DNA from: Prorocentrum cordatum
Lineage: Eukaryota; Sar; Dinophyceae; Prorocentrales; Prorocentraceae
DNA length: 64,000 nucleotides
Direction of reading: 5' to 3'
Assembly (NCBI GenBank): GCA_963575745.1
Contig: CAUYUJ010017793.1
Coordinates: forward strand, 124,001 to 188,000
Shown here: positions 49,946-59,290 of the stretch, one piece after another
How positions within the stretch are numbered: the first letter of the stretch is position 1
How the letters are laid out: each line of letters starts with the position of its first letter
Translations under genes and position numbers: made by a program
The notes under the pieces: generated by a model
Database searches by the model: none
The model's input: only the letters and a program-made list of their open reading frames with translations
What the model was told of the DNA's origin: nothing

Positions 49946-50090
49946 CAAGGAGGCACCAATGCCGCTGCTCCCCGGAGCTCTCCCTGGGTGCGCCCCGACC
50001 AGAATCTCGAGGCGACGCGACGAGGCCTCCCAGGAGGCCGAGAAGGCGACGCAGCGAGGGAAGGACAGCGGTGACGAGTTCTTCCTCCTG
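49946..50090 (-). CDS. Candidate exon, frame uncertain
   Basis: The minus-strand acceptor GGGGAATCTTGCAG leads into QEEELVTAVLPSLRRLLGLL then GGLVASPRDSGRGAPRESSG. Leu-rich helices fit the neighbouring exons. A second frame (CVAFSASWEASSRRLEILVG) is also protein-like. The exon runs to the border of the family L element. Confidence 0.4.
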
Positions 50091-50147
50091 CTGCAAGATT
50101 CCCCGACCCGGTGCTGACTGATCCTGCCAGGTCCCCCGCTCCTGCGA

Positions 50148-50295
50148 GGTAGGAGCTCGACCACATTCCACAGGAAACCCAACCCGGAGAACCCGGCCGC
50201 CCACCGATGTTTTGCTTTCCATCGCAGAGCCATCGAAAGCCAAGAACCCCAGGGCACCTTGGAGGCAAGCAGGGCGCTCCTTGGCTAGGAGACCG
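50148..50295 (+). mobile_element. Family E element, copy in a candidate intron
   Basis: GAGCTCGACCACATTCCACA then GGAAACCCAACCC, TTTGCTTTCCATCGCAGAGC, CCAGGGCACCTTGGAGGC. It lies with family V in the intron between exons 49946-50090 and 50488-50777. Confidence 0.75.
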
Positions 50296-50460
50296 ATGTC
50301 TGACCACACCCACTTCCCGAGGTTCCTTGCGAAAAGCGGTTCCCAGAGGTGGAGGTGGGCAGCTTCCCCGCCCCAGGGGAAGGAAAAACTACCCACCTCC
50401 ACCCCCGAGGGCCTATCATAGAATCGAGGATCCAGAGGTGGATGTGGTCAGAAATCGGTC
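50291..50460. mobile_element. Family V TIR element in a candidate intron
   Basis: Arms GACCGATGTCTGACCACACC..CACTTCCCGAGG and ..CCAGAGGTGGATGTGGTCAG AAATCGGTC. A second inner inversion (GGTGGAGGTGGGCAGCTTCC against CTACCCACCTCCACC) gives nested hairpins. Only 28 nt separate it from the donor of the exon at 50488. Confidence 0.75.
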
Positions 50461-50487
50461 TTCGATTGGCATGGGCCTCCCCTGTAC

Positions 50488-50777
50488 ATCCTCCGCCTGC
50501 TCGCGCAGCGGTCCGCTCCCCTCCCCAAACGCCTCCTGCTCCACCGCGCGGTCGCTGTAGAGCCCATCGCAGCTCAGCGCCCAGGCCGCGCAGATGGCGC
50601 CCCCCTCCGCGGCGCGCTCCGCGAGCCCCTCGTCCGCAACCGCGATGGCGCCCAGGGCTGCGAGGCCCATGCGCTGGATCTGGCCGTCCACGGGGTGCCC
50701 ACCGAGGAAAAAAAGCAACGACAGGGACATCAGCTGCCGCACGAGGCGGGGATCTGTTCTCATCACCGCCAGGGGGA
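50488..50777 (-). CDS. Armadillo-like exon
   Basis: 290 nt between CAAGACGTCAG and GAT/GTACAGG on the minus strand. It codes PLAVMRTDPRLVRQLMSLSL then LFFLGGHPVDGQIQRMGLAA, LGAIAVADEGLAERAAEGGA, ICAAWALSCDGLYSDRAVEQ and EAFGEGSGPLREQAED. QIQRMGLAALGAIAV and AICAAWALS are strong armadillo-type helices. Canonical GT-AG borders keep one open frame. The likely role is a protein-protein interaction scaffold; gene identity unknown. Confidence 0.65.
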
Positions 50778-50859
50778 CTGACGTCTTGGGCCCCCCAGAG
50801 GGCAGTGCATATTGATTCCGTGTTCACCCAGGGGGCGTTTGCATCACAGCAAACCTGTC

Positions 50860-51030
50860 TTCATTATATATACACAAGTACACAGACATACGTACGTAAA
50901 ACACCATAAAACACACTTATGCACAGATGCATTTCTATGTGTACAACTATATATATATGTATGTATCTATAGAGGGAGACTTGCGTGTGTGAATGCAGTA
51001 CAACTCTTTTTCACATATCCATATCAATAT
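50860..51030. other. AT-rich candidate intron
   Basis: ACATACGTACGTA and ATATATATGTATGTATCTAT microsatellite words lie between the exons at 50488-50777 and 51140-51404. Confidence 0.5.
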
Positions 51031-51139
51031 CCGCCACCTGCCAGGGTCAACGAAGATCGATACCCCAAGCGACCATTGTGGACAACACAACATCGAAATT
51101 CGGAGCTCCATGTGGAGCTCTGGAAGTTTATGCCCGTGC

Positions 51140-51404
51140 AGGTGTTTTCTTCCTCGGTCTCGCACAGGTGCATGATGACAGTGTCCACCAGCTCGGGCTT
51201 CAGCTTCCCCGCGGCCAGGGAGGGCGGCTCCACGGCGACGACCGAGCGGATGAGCGCCAGTATCTGGGCTTTCGTCGCCGGCCCGGCGCGCGACAACAGC
51301 TCGCGGAACTCGCCGTAGCGGATGCCGCTCAGGAGGTGGAGCTTCAGCTTGGTGCTGTTCAGCGAGGTGAACAGCAGAGCCTCAGCGCTGGCCCGCTGGA
51401 CCTC
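51140..51404 (-). CDS. Armadillo-like exon
   Basis: The acceptor GTCGCCCTAG precedes EVQRASAEALLFTSLNSTKL then KLHLLSGIRYGEFRELLSRA, GPATKAQILALIRSVVAVEP, PSLAAGKLKPELVDTVIMHL and CETEEENTC on the minus strand. Clear amphipathic helices and no repetitive composition. The 3' border is uncertain: the frame stays open to 51024, but the sequence below about 51140 looks intronic, so a GC or GA donor is likely. Confidence 0.65.
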
Positions 51405-51407
51405 CTA

Positions 51408-51545
51408 GGGCGACGAGACCTATATCCGTCCCCCCCCCTGGCCAACCCCATCCTGGGCCCAGGAGCCACGTATACGCTCCCATGGCGTGGCCAGGGGGGC
51501 CGACGCACCGAACCCAGAATGTGCCTGGCCAAGGGCAGTGAGCAT
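51408..51545. mobile_element. Family U-like element forming a candidate intron
   Basis: GGCCAAGGGCAGTGAGCATG then TGTAGATTTCGCCGCGC at one side matches the right arm of family U (GGCCAGGGGCAGTGCACATC). CCTGGCCACGCCATGGG and CCCTGGCCAACCCC match its inner part. It fills almost the entire gap between the exons at 51140-51404 and 51545-51846. Confidence 0.6.
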
Positions 51546-51846
51546 GTGTAGATTTCGCCGCGCTCCTGCAGCGTGTCCGGACACCACTCCTGCGACCATA
51601 GCGTCTTGCGCAAGCCGTCCACCATCCAGAGCTCTTCGTCCTTCTCGGGCACGCGCAAGCTGGCCAGCTGCGTCACCACTCGGCAGCCCGCCAGCGTTGC
51701 TGCCTCTCCAAAGGCTCCCTCGATCGCCTGGCCGCTCATCACGAGCAGGTCCTCCCAGTGCTCCCGGCAGCACCGCTGCCTGCACAGCGGGCACTTGCTC
51801 GCGCAGGCGGCCGCCAGGCCGAGCACCGCTGCTCGGAGGAGGCCCA
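51545..51846 (-). CDS. Armadillo-like exon with cysteine cluster
   Basis: After TGGTCTCGAG the minus strand codes GLLRAAVLGLAAACASKCPL then CRQRCCREHWEDLLVMSGQA, IEGAFGEAATLAGCRVVTQL, ASLRVPEKDEELWMVDGLRK and TLWSQEWCPDTLQERGEIYT. The cluster C-x3-C-x2-C-x3-CC at residues 14-24 might bind metal. The rest is helical repeat-like. The donor looks like GC (ACAT/GCTCAC). Confidence 0.6.
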
Positions 51847-52220
51847 CTCGAGACCACGGCGGCTCTCCCGCCCAGCCCACACCCGCTCAGAAAATCGCCC
51901 CCCGCACAACTCCTGGGGTCCACCGTGACCTGCTCTCTGCGGCGGGTGTAGCCGTGGAGCCGTGGCAGCGAGAGGGCTCCAGGAGGCCCCCCAAAGGGGC
52001 CAATCCCCAGGTGAACGTTTTTTCTCATTCGGCGTCTCGGCACTAAGCGGGGGAAGTGGGAGGGGGGGCTGGCTCCAGACCTCTGCTTAGTGCGACCGTC
52101 TGCAACCGTGCGTCCTATGGGGGGGAGGCTCCGCCTGCTCGAAACAGGCGCCAAAAACAGGCAATACCTACTCCATAGGGGGGCGGAGGGGGGGGGCGGC
52201 AACCCGCGCCGATCGGCAAA

Positions 52221-52221
<1 letters not shown>

Positions 52222-52268
<47 letters not shown>

Positions 52269-52300
52269 TATACATATATATATATACATATAAAAAAAAT
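52222..52300. repeat. TA dinucleotide array in a candidate intron
   Basis: Pure TA for about 34 bases, then CACACATATATAC and TATATATATACATATAAAAAA. Confidence 0.9.
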
Positions 52301-52355
52301 TGAATAAACGATCCCAAGGGAGGGCCGCCGTTGTCTCGACTGGCCCCCCTCCGAC

Positions 52356-52530
52356 ATGTCGCCACGTCGGGCTCCGGGCAGCCCCGCAGGCCCGCCACGG
52401 CCAGCACCGCGGAGAGGGCCCGCGGCAGCGAGCCGACCCAGCGCTCCGCGGGGGCGTGCACGACCATCACGTGGAGGAGCCACAGCACCTGCAGCAGGAG
52501 CGCCGACGGCCCCTCTCCGGGGGAGCTAAA
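52356..52530 (-). CDS. Helical exon upstream of 51545-51846
   Basis: Acceptor GCCCCCTAG; the minus strand codes SSPGEGPSALLLQVLWLLHV then MVVHAPAERWVGSLPRALSA, VLAVAGLRGCPEPDVAT, and a GT donor (CGACAT/GTCGG). Leu- and Val-rich helices fit an armadillo/HEAT scaffold. The intron to the next exon contains the TA array. Confidence 0.6.
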
Positions 52531-52897
52531 CTAGGGGGCAAACAAACCTACCTCGCCTTTGACCACCCTCGCTTTCCAAGAGATGCCAAGCGACGCCAAA
52601 CTACGGCATGTACTGGTCAGGCCGCTTGACGAGGCGGCGCGTGGTATGACTTGGTTTTGCCTGGAAGCGAAAGCGGGGTAGGTAATCCACGCTCTGATAA
52701 ACACGGGGCTCGCGCAATCAGCAACGTCGCGGACCGTGAGATCCTGGCGTGCCGAACACTCGGTGCCGCGCGCTCTCGCCTACTTCCGGGCCCTCGAGCC
52801 CTCACGGATCGATCCGGCCCGAAAGCTGGCGCAGGGAGATGGGCCACGGGGCTCCGATTGTGACTCTCTGCGGTGTTGCGGGTGTCTGCTTCGCGAT

Positions 52898-53000
52898 GTT
52901 CAGAGCCCCGCCCAGGCGCGCGGAGCGCTCCAGGGGCGGCGCTGGAGGCGCCGCCTGCGGGCTCCAGATCCGAGAAAAAACCCGCGCAGAACTCGACACC
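52898..53000. mobile_element. Family C element in a candidate intron
   Basis: GAGCCCCGCCCAGGCGCGCG, GAGCGCTCCAGGGGCGGCGC, CTCCAGATCCGAGAAAAAAC then CCGCGCAGAAC. Between exons 53223-53328 and 52356-52530. Confidence 0.7.
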
Positions 53001-53222
53001 GAATTCGTATTCGTGTGCCGCTCCCAAAAACCCAATGTAACGATTTATGGGAGCACGGAGCCCCCCAAAATCTCGACACACTCACGGGGGCCGGATTTGC
53101 ATCCTGACTTGTTCTTTGACGGGCCCGAAGCCAATCGGGGGCCCACGAGGCTGAAAACGGCGCTTCCGTCGTGATTTGCCCCATACGTTGGATCAACCGT
53201 GTGTTCTTCCTGTGTTGATGAC

Positions 53223-53328
53223 GTTGCTTTTGCTCCTCGGCCTTCTCGCCGTGCGCCTCGAGGATGCTCGCGAGCATCAGCGCGGCGCCCCTGGCGACCA
53301 TCTCGGTGCTGCCCAGACAGAGCTGCTC
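53223..53328 (-). CDS. Armadillo-like exon
   Basis: Acceptor GGCTTCCTCAG and donor CAAC/GTCATC border 106 nt coding EQLCLGSTEMVARGAALMLA then SILEAHGEKAEEQKQ on the minus strand. MVARGAALMLASIL is a typical armadillo helix; the exon ends in a charged linker. Upstream there is a family N element, then a long unassigned gap. Confidence 0.6.
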
Positions 53329-53395
53329 CTGAGGAAGCCAAGCGATGTCGATACCACATCCTGCTCCTGATCCTTTTTTTTCCTCCTGTGAATAC

Positions 53396-53577
53396 AGTTT
53401 GACCGATCCCGATCCCCAGCGGTGTGGCCTGGGCCTCACTGGTCGATTTACCCCCCTTGATGGGGATATAGGTCGTTCCCTTCGGATTTCGAGGGGTGTA
53501 TCCCCAACTTGAGTGGTGAAATGGTGGGGGTCTCGAAGGGGACGGGGAGAGGGGATGGGGATCGGTGAAACGATACT
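53396..53577. mobile_element. Family N TIR element, copy 2
   Basis: CAGTTTGACCGATCCCGATC at the left and GGATGGGGATCGGTGAAACG then ATACTG at the right. The interior has GTGTGGCCTGGGCCTCACTG and GGATATAGGTCGTTCCC. Confidence 0.75.
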
Positions 53578-53599
53578 GAGATCCTCCTCGGCCATAGCC

Positions 53600-54780
53600 A
53601 ATGAGGGTCTGACCAGGGCTCGGCAGCCACAAGGCCCGCCGCTCAGATCTCCAAGGACACAATTGGCGACAAACGCACAGAGAGAGAGAGAGACCTGAAT
53701 GGAGAATGCAGGTCACAACAGAATCGGCATCTCTCCTCTTATGGTCTCGCTCCTTGTGGAGCGTACGCACATACAAGACAAACAAATCTCCCCGAACTCT
53801 GAGCCGGACCGAAAAGAGACAAATTCGGACTCGCTTGTGCGACTTCACCGCAGAAGCAAATCGGGGAGATACTCTACTCTGAAAGCAATTCTCGCCCAGC
53901 TTCTGACACCGGAATCGCTCCCAAACAAACTGATCATAAAACCGTCTTCAATGCGCACGCTGCTTGTGGCAACTAACTTTTCGTGCAATGACACAAGATC
54001 CAACAGCAGCTTGGGTGTGGGACTTCATTGTGCTGATGGTGGCCATTCAGTAAATTCGCTTTCGACTTCTACGCTGGTGCGTGGATCTTGAATCAAGCAT
54101 GTGCGAAAACTGGGCTAGCCAAGTGGGGACCAGAACTGAACTGCGGTCCCAATTGTCACCACCTGTCCTCGGGCCGACTTTGGCGCTGCTCACTGCATTC
54201 AGCATCAGATTGGACTCGTTGATTGACGGCACCGCTATGAATCTTCAGGGCGTGGCGAAAGACTGCGGTAAGACCAGGTCGACTACGCCTGGAGCGGCGG
54301 TGACGATGAGGCGCTCGCGTGCAAGCGGGTGAGACTGCATGACGCGCCCGGCCATCCGCACGACTCAGCTGAAAGGAAGCACGAGCACAAGTTCGTACCA
54401 CTATGAATGTGGCTGGATTCGGCATCGATCTTACGCGGCTTGCGTATGCGCCTCCAAGCGTACCCGGCAGCTTCGATCATGAGATTTCTGTAACAAGCAT
54501 GCTTAAGAGGGACGCTGAGACGCTCATGTCCAGCAGCCAGAAGCGCACGATGCATGCGACAACAGAGCTCCTTGTAACGGATGATCCCACTCGGGGTTTG
54601 TTGGTGAGCACCGTCGGGTGGCTTCCGACAGGCAGCAGCCGTAGCACAGACGGCGGCATTACCCCCTTGTTTGTTCAGCGCATAACTGTCCAGGGATATC
54701 AACCACTTCCCCACTGGCCACACTCTCGGATAAGATCCGCCCTGGAACAGAGCTAAACCATCGATATATGAGCTTTTTGA
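53600..54780. other. Lower-GC region, possible long intron
   Basis: About 1.2 kb with balanced base composition, no tandem repeats or TIR elements except a short GA run at 53680-53692. Plus frames 53699-54091 (130 codons) and 54403-54756 (117 codons) are open but motif-less. A minus frame is open at 54283-54897. Nothing recognised. Confidence 0.35.
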
Positions 54781-54834
54781 CGAGCGGACAGCAGGCGCCC
54801 CGCGCAGCCGCGGGCGCCCGGGAAGGCGCCGATC

Positions 54835-55021
54835 AGTCCGGCGCTTTGGGGAGCTGCGCGCGTCGCTGCGCAGCGTGTAGTACAACGTGTTCCACACCTG
54901 CGTGGTAGTAAGTGGGCGCCTCCAGCGTCAACTGCACCAGCTTGCGGAGGACTGCTCTCCACCAGGTGCGCGCCAGAAAGACCGGGCGCGAGAGGTGCGC
55001 CGATGTGTTCACGATTGGGGC
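54835..55021 (-). CDS. Candidate exon
   Basis: The minus strand reads PIVNTSAHLSRPVFLARTWW then RAVLRKLVQLTLEAPTYYHA and GVEHVVLHAAQRRAQLPKAP D before a stop. A donor may lie earlier at ACGCAG/GTGTGG. CTTGTGCAG and CTAAG are possible acceptors. Helical, possibly the upstream continuation of the same gene. A second open minus frame makes this uncertain. Confidence 0.4.
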
Positions 55022-55377
55022 TTAGCTGCACAAGTGCCTGCAATCCGAAGTCAAAAACCCAAACGACGATGACGATCTTACACTGAGGGTCCCGACCGAC
55101 ATCAACTCGATCGGCAAATATATTCTGACAACAATGATGCCTTTGATGACGTGGTAGTCCGTGATTGTGAACGTGATACTGAGATGTCCATGATGAGCCA
55201 TCGTGGGCTACAAAACGTGTGTAATACTAGTCCTGGAACAAGAGACGAGTGAGAGACAGAAGGAGTGAGGATTCCAAAACGTCTCTCGCTCGATGCTGGG
55301 GCTTCACTTCGGGTAGAACGTAACTGCACCGCACGCACTCCGAGGCTTGACAAAATCAAGGTCGTCGCGCACGAGCC

Positions 55378-55560
55378 TCCTGATCCTTCTCCTCCCCCTC
55401 CTCCTCCTCCTCCTCCTCCCCCTCCTCCTCCTTCTCCTTATCCTCCTCCTCTTCCTCCTCCTCCTCCTCCTCCTCTTCCTCCTCCTTTTCCCCCTGCTGC
55501 TCCTCCTCCTCCTCCCTTCTCCCCCACCCCGAGCCGTCACCCTCCTCCTCCTCCTCCTCG
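55378..55560. repeat. CTC trinucleotide array
   Basis: CTC/CTT triplets with CCC and TAT interruptions for about 180 bases. Confidence 0.9.
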
Positions 55561-55736
55561 TCCCCCCCGTCGAGGTCGTCGCGGTGGCGGTGGTCATCGA
55601 CGTCCTCGCCCTCCTCGTCCACGCCGTCCAGGGGGACCACCGAGGTGATCCTCGATGCCGCTGCACCCCGGCCCCCGGCCCTCTCAAGAGGCGTGCGCTC
55701 TGGCCAGACGGTCGATGGGGCACCCAGAGACAGTCG

Positions 55737-55913
55737 GGGATGGACAGACCCCCCTTTAGTAAAACGTGGCTTGATGAAAACGACTTCGGGCCCAAACCTG
55801 GCGGGCGCAGGCCTGGAAAATAACGGCCACGGCTTCCTCTCGAGAACCGAAAACGAACGATTCACGAATCGACGTGCCACTGCTGGGGGTTCTGTCCACC
55901 CCCGAGACAGTGC
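55737..55913. mobile_element. Family D TIR element, copy 2
   Basis: GGGGATGGACAGACCCCCCT and GGGGGTTCTGTCCACCCCC bound the copy. Interior nearly identical to 19514-19684. Confidence 0.85.
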
Positions 55914-56160
55914 CGACGAGGGGGCGCTCCCACCCGGGAGAGGCCCCCCCCAAAAACAGCACCCGCGCCGCGCCGAGGGCCCCGAGGGGCCCGGGCCCGC
56001 GGAGCCCCAGAGGGGCCGCGGCCCAGAGGCCCGGGCCCCGCGGAGGCCGTGGGCCCAGAGGGTCGAAGGAGCAGGAGGAGGAGGAGGAGGAGGAGGAGGA
56101 GGAGGAGGAGGAGGAGGAGGAGAATGCCGACGAGGGGGCGCTCCCACCCAGGAAAGGCCC
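55914..56160. repeat. 34-bp direct repeats around a GGA array
   Basis: TGCCGACGAGGGGGCGCTCC then CACCCGGGAGAGGCCC at 55913-55948 returns at 56124-56159 with one or two changes. Between them: CCGAGGGGCCCGGGC words and a GGA array at 56073-56121. Confidence 0.75.
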
Positions 56161-56479
56161 CGCCGCCGGACGCATCCGCCGCACTCTCTCGGGGCAGCCT
56201 CGCAGGCGGGGCAGGACGAGCCCAGGAGCCGCATCGACGAGTCGGGTCGGCGGGAAGCGGCAGGACGAGCCCGGGACACGGCCGCATGGGCTGAGGTCGG
56301 CAGGCCGGCACGGGGCAGTTTTTGACACATGGGATGCTTAAACAAAACATCGGATTTGTAAGACACGACTCATGTAGGAGTAAAGTTCTGCATGGACGCA
56401 TCGTTGCTTTTAATACTACATCCCTGCATTTGTTTATACATGATCCGCACGCGGAGCATGTATTAACAACGGCACTGTA

Positions 56480-56725
56480 TGCCTCCGATGAAGAAATCGG
56501 AGCCCAGATCGGAATCCCAGGTCGAGTCGAAGCGGGATCGGGAGCAGCTGGAGTCGAGTCGAGTCGAATCGGAGGCGCCGACACGAGCCCTGGCAGGGCG
56601 GAGAACACCCGGCCCGCTCCTCCGGCTCCTGGGGAGTCCGTCCACTTCCGCACGTCCTCGCCGTCGCTGCAGAGACGGGCACTCCCGCCGTGCTATCTTC
56701 GCAGCGCTCGGAGTGCATCTGCAGC
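56480..56725. other. Possible exon, strand unresolved
   Basis: 56510-56575 is a TCGAGTCGAATCGG-type minisatellite. 56583-56722 is non-repetitive and open on both strands, and it abuts a family E element. No motif. Confidence 0.25.
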
Positions 56726-56727
56726 TA

Positions 56728-56905
56728 CAGTGGGGGCCCGACCACAAGAGACCTTCCACAAGAACCACAACCCTGAGACACCAGGACTTCCATTGATGTT
56801 TGGTGTGGGAGCGTCGCGCTTTCCACGGCAAAACCATCGAAACCCAAGAAACCCAGGGCACCCTGGAGACAAACAGGCTGTTTCTTGGCATGGGTTTCAA
56901 CTGCA
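56728..56905 (+). mobile_element. Family E element
   Basis: GGGGGCCCGACCACAAGAGA, TGTGGGAGCGTCGCGCTTTC, CCAGGGCACCCTGGAGAC, and TTTCTTGGCATGGGTTTCAA then CTGCAG. In plus orientation the right end is a good splice acceptor. Confidence 0.8.
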
Positions 56906-56967
56906 GGAACACCAAGCAAGAGCACGGCGGACCCGAAGCCAGGAAGGACAGCGGCACCCGTACCAGA

Positions 56968-57147
56968 GCACATTTGAACCGATCCCTATCCTTAATGCCG
57001 TGGCCGTGGTCTCACAGGCCGATGTTCCCCCCTGGATGGGGGCTGCTCTTTTCGGGTCTCGACGGGCAATTATCCCCTGCTGGGGTGGTGTGATGGTGGG
57101 GATCGGGATGGGGATGAGGATGGGTATCGGTGAAACGATACTGCGTA
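56968..57147. mobile_element. Family N TIR element, copy 3
   Basis: TTGAACCGATCCCTATCC at the left and GATGGGTATCGGTGAAACGA then TACTG at the right. Confidence 0.75.
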
Positions 57148-57370
57148 TCGGCATATGTTCCTCCTCTGAACTCCTGCTTGGTGCCCGCGCCCAGCTGTTG
57201 CTGCAACTCCCACAGCAGCGACCCCGCCCTATCCTGTACCAGAAAACATGAGACACGACCTGACCTACGGCCCCACTGGCCTGAGCACATACGATGTATT
57301 ATGGCTTGGGCTTTTGCGTGGTACACGCTGCGGCCCCCGATGGACCGTAGCGCAACATGGAGCTTGACGA

Positions 57371-57512
57371 AGCTAGGACAAAGTTAAATCGAGAATCTTC
57401 AAGATCCAACGGATCTGGGGGATGCATCGGGCGTCGCGGCCTGATCAGAGCCTTCCGGAACGCTCCGAGAGCGCTCCGGAATGCCCTGGAACGGATTTAT
57501 CATCGTCCTAGC
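57371..57512 (+). mobile_element. Family F TIR element, copy 3
   Basis: GCTAGGACAAAGTTAAATCG then AGAATC at the left and GATTTATCATCGTCCTAGC at the right; centre CTTCCGGAACGCTCCGAGAG. Confidence 0.8.
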
Positions 57513-57540
57513 CCCGCCTGGTGGGGGGCCGTAGGTTTAG

Positions 57541-57690
57541 GTCGGGCATGTCCCCCGACAGGCTGGGTCTATATAGGGAAAACAAAGAATAGTTCAAAAA
57601 TAACCAACCTAAATGCAACAAACAAAAAAACGTTCCAGGACTAGTTGTGGCTATTTTTGAATATTCCTCCTGTAGGAGGACACGCCCGTC
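57541..57690. mobile_element. Family B element
   Basis: GTCGGGCAT then GTCCCCCGACAGGCTGGG at the left; ATTCCTCCTGTAGGAGGACA then CGCCCGTC at the right. Confidence 0.85.
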
Positions 57691-57893
57691 TTGACAATAG
57701 GTGGGGTGGTGTCGTTGGCTGTCTGGTCGGCTCTCCGGCGGGGGCACCGGGCCCCGGAACAGCTCGCCGAAGCCGGGCAGCCGGGTCAGGCCGGAGAGGG
57801 CCGGCCGCGCGCAGGAGGGGTGCGGGGCGAGAGGGGCAAGACCTGCGAGAGAGCACCCCTGGGAGCCGCGCGTACGGTCGGACCAGGGGCAGA

Positions 57894-58195
57894 AGTAGGG
57901 GAACGAACACTGGCGTCAATAAACATGAACAACTCAAAGGTCCGCGCGGATTTCTCGGATCGGCGCTTGACCCCCCTCCCTGGCGCGCGGAGCGCGCCAA
58001 AGACGGCACTGGAGGCGCCGCCATGGGGGTCCAGCGTGGATCCGAGAAATCCGCGCGGACCTTTGAGCTGTTTATGTTTACTTATGTCAATGTTCGTTCC
58101 CCTACTGTTTGTTCATGCGTATGTATGTCAATGTCCGAGAAATCCGCGCGGACCTTTGAGTTTGCATGCTTCTGTTATTGCTCGTTCCCCAGAGA
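57894..58195. mobile_element. Family C, longest fold-back, plus an extra right arm
   Basis: 57894-57962 (AGTAGGGGAACGAACACTGG..CAATAAACATGAACAACTCA..) and 58035-58106 are inverted arms of about 70 bp around GGCGCGCGGAGCGCGCC. A second right arm (GTCCGAGAAATCCGCGCGGA then CCTTTGAGTTTGC..CTCGTTCCCC) follows at 58128-58190. Could form a long stem. Confidence 0.85.
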
Positions 58196-58199
58196 AGAG

Positions 58200-58735
58200 C
58201 AGCCTTCAAGAACACGGGACCCTCCGCCGGCCAAGACACGCAGGACATCCAAGGACATCCCACAGAACACACAAAAACAACCAACAAGCACGAAACACAT
58301 CCAAGAAACACTAAGAACATTAGGGCAAGCTCCCAGAACCGACCTCGATCTTATACCTCGGTCCGACCGCATGTGCACTGAGGCATCCCGGCCCTCCTGT
58401 CCAATGGGGCTTCGCACAAACGCCACAAGCCAAGGCCACGCTAACAGCGATGTTGGTTAACTGCGATGCTGTGAATCTGCTTTTCGCGGCGACGAACTCG
58501 CGCGGAACAAATGGATGAAAAGCACGAAACACACCCTCCTACGTCTCAAATGCGCGAATGTATCGTGCGAGAACGGCACGGCGGATTGTAGAAAAACACG
58601 CGAACAGCGCTTCCCTACAATGGGGTTGGCCACCAACCCACCCCCACCCACAATGAAGAAACCATTCGTAATTTACGATCAAGCGGTGCACAAACAACGC
58701 AATACAGTGGCCATGTCTATGGCCCCGACCCCCCC
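58200..58735. other. Unassigned sequence, no gene recognised
   Basis: A mixed region with CACAAAAACAACCAACAAGC-type A/C-rich words. Short frames only. Confidence 0.3.
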
Positions 58736-58738
58736 CTC

Positions 58739-58912
58739 TGATGGGCCGCTTTTCCAACACCACTACCATAGGTTGGAGAGGGAGGATGAGGAGAAGGAGG
58801 AGGAGGAGGAGGAGGGAAAGGAGGAGGCGGAGGAGAAGGAGGAGGAGGACCTTCCCATTATCCCTTCTTCCCTGTCCTACCCGTGGCAGCGGTGGTGGAA
58901 AATTGGCCCATC
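58739..58912. mobile_element. Family G TIR element with GGA array
   Basis: TGATGGGCCGCTTTTCCAAC then ACCACTACCATAGGTTGG at the left and GCAGCGGTGGTGGAAAATTG then GCCCATC at the right. The interior array is GAGGAGAAGG-type, the opposite strand sense to 24668-24910. Confidence 0.85.
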
Positions 58913-58916
58913 CTCA

Positions 58917-59068
58917 GGCCGGGCATGCCCCCTGCAGGGGCATTTTGAAAGGAAAATTGAAAGGTGCCAGAACACACTCAAACATAATCCAAACATGTTA
59001 GACAAATCGTCCCCTGACGATGCTTTCAGATGTTTGCTTTTTGCTCCTCTAGAGGGACATGCCCAACT
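58917..59068. mobile_element. Family B element
   Basis: GCCGGGCATGCCCCCTGCAG at the left; TGCTCCTCTAGAGGGACATG then CCCAACTTAAG at the right. Only four bases from the family G element. Confidence 0.8.
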
Positions 59069-59084
59069 TAAGCCCATCCCCATC

Positions 59085-59290
59085 GTACATTCGGGAGCAG
59101 CCAAGAGGGGGGTGTCCAAGGGGGGGGTGCAAATCATGGTGGCCGGCGGCATGTGCGCGGCCCAGGGGGGGGGGGCAGGGACGTATTGAAGCAAGAAGAG
59201 GCGCCACGAAATCTGCGGAAATACCATGGCCCCCGCCATGAGATCCACCCCCCCATCTAGTCATCACCCCCCTCTCTGCCGCCCCCTCCT
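59085..59290 (+). mobile_element. Family L element, copy 2
   Basis: CGGGAGCAGCCAAGAGGGGG, GGCGGCATGTGCGCGGCCCA, ATGGCCCCCGCCATGAGATC, TCATCACCCCCCTCTCTGCC. Confidence 0.8.
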
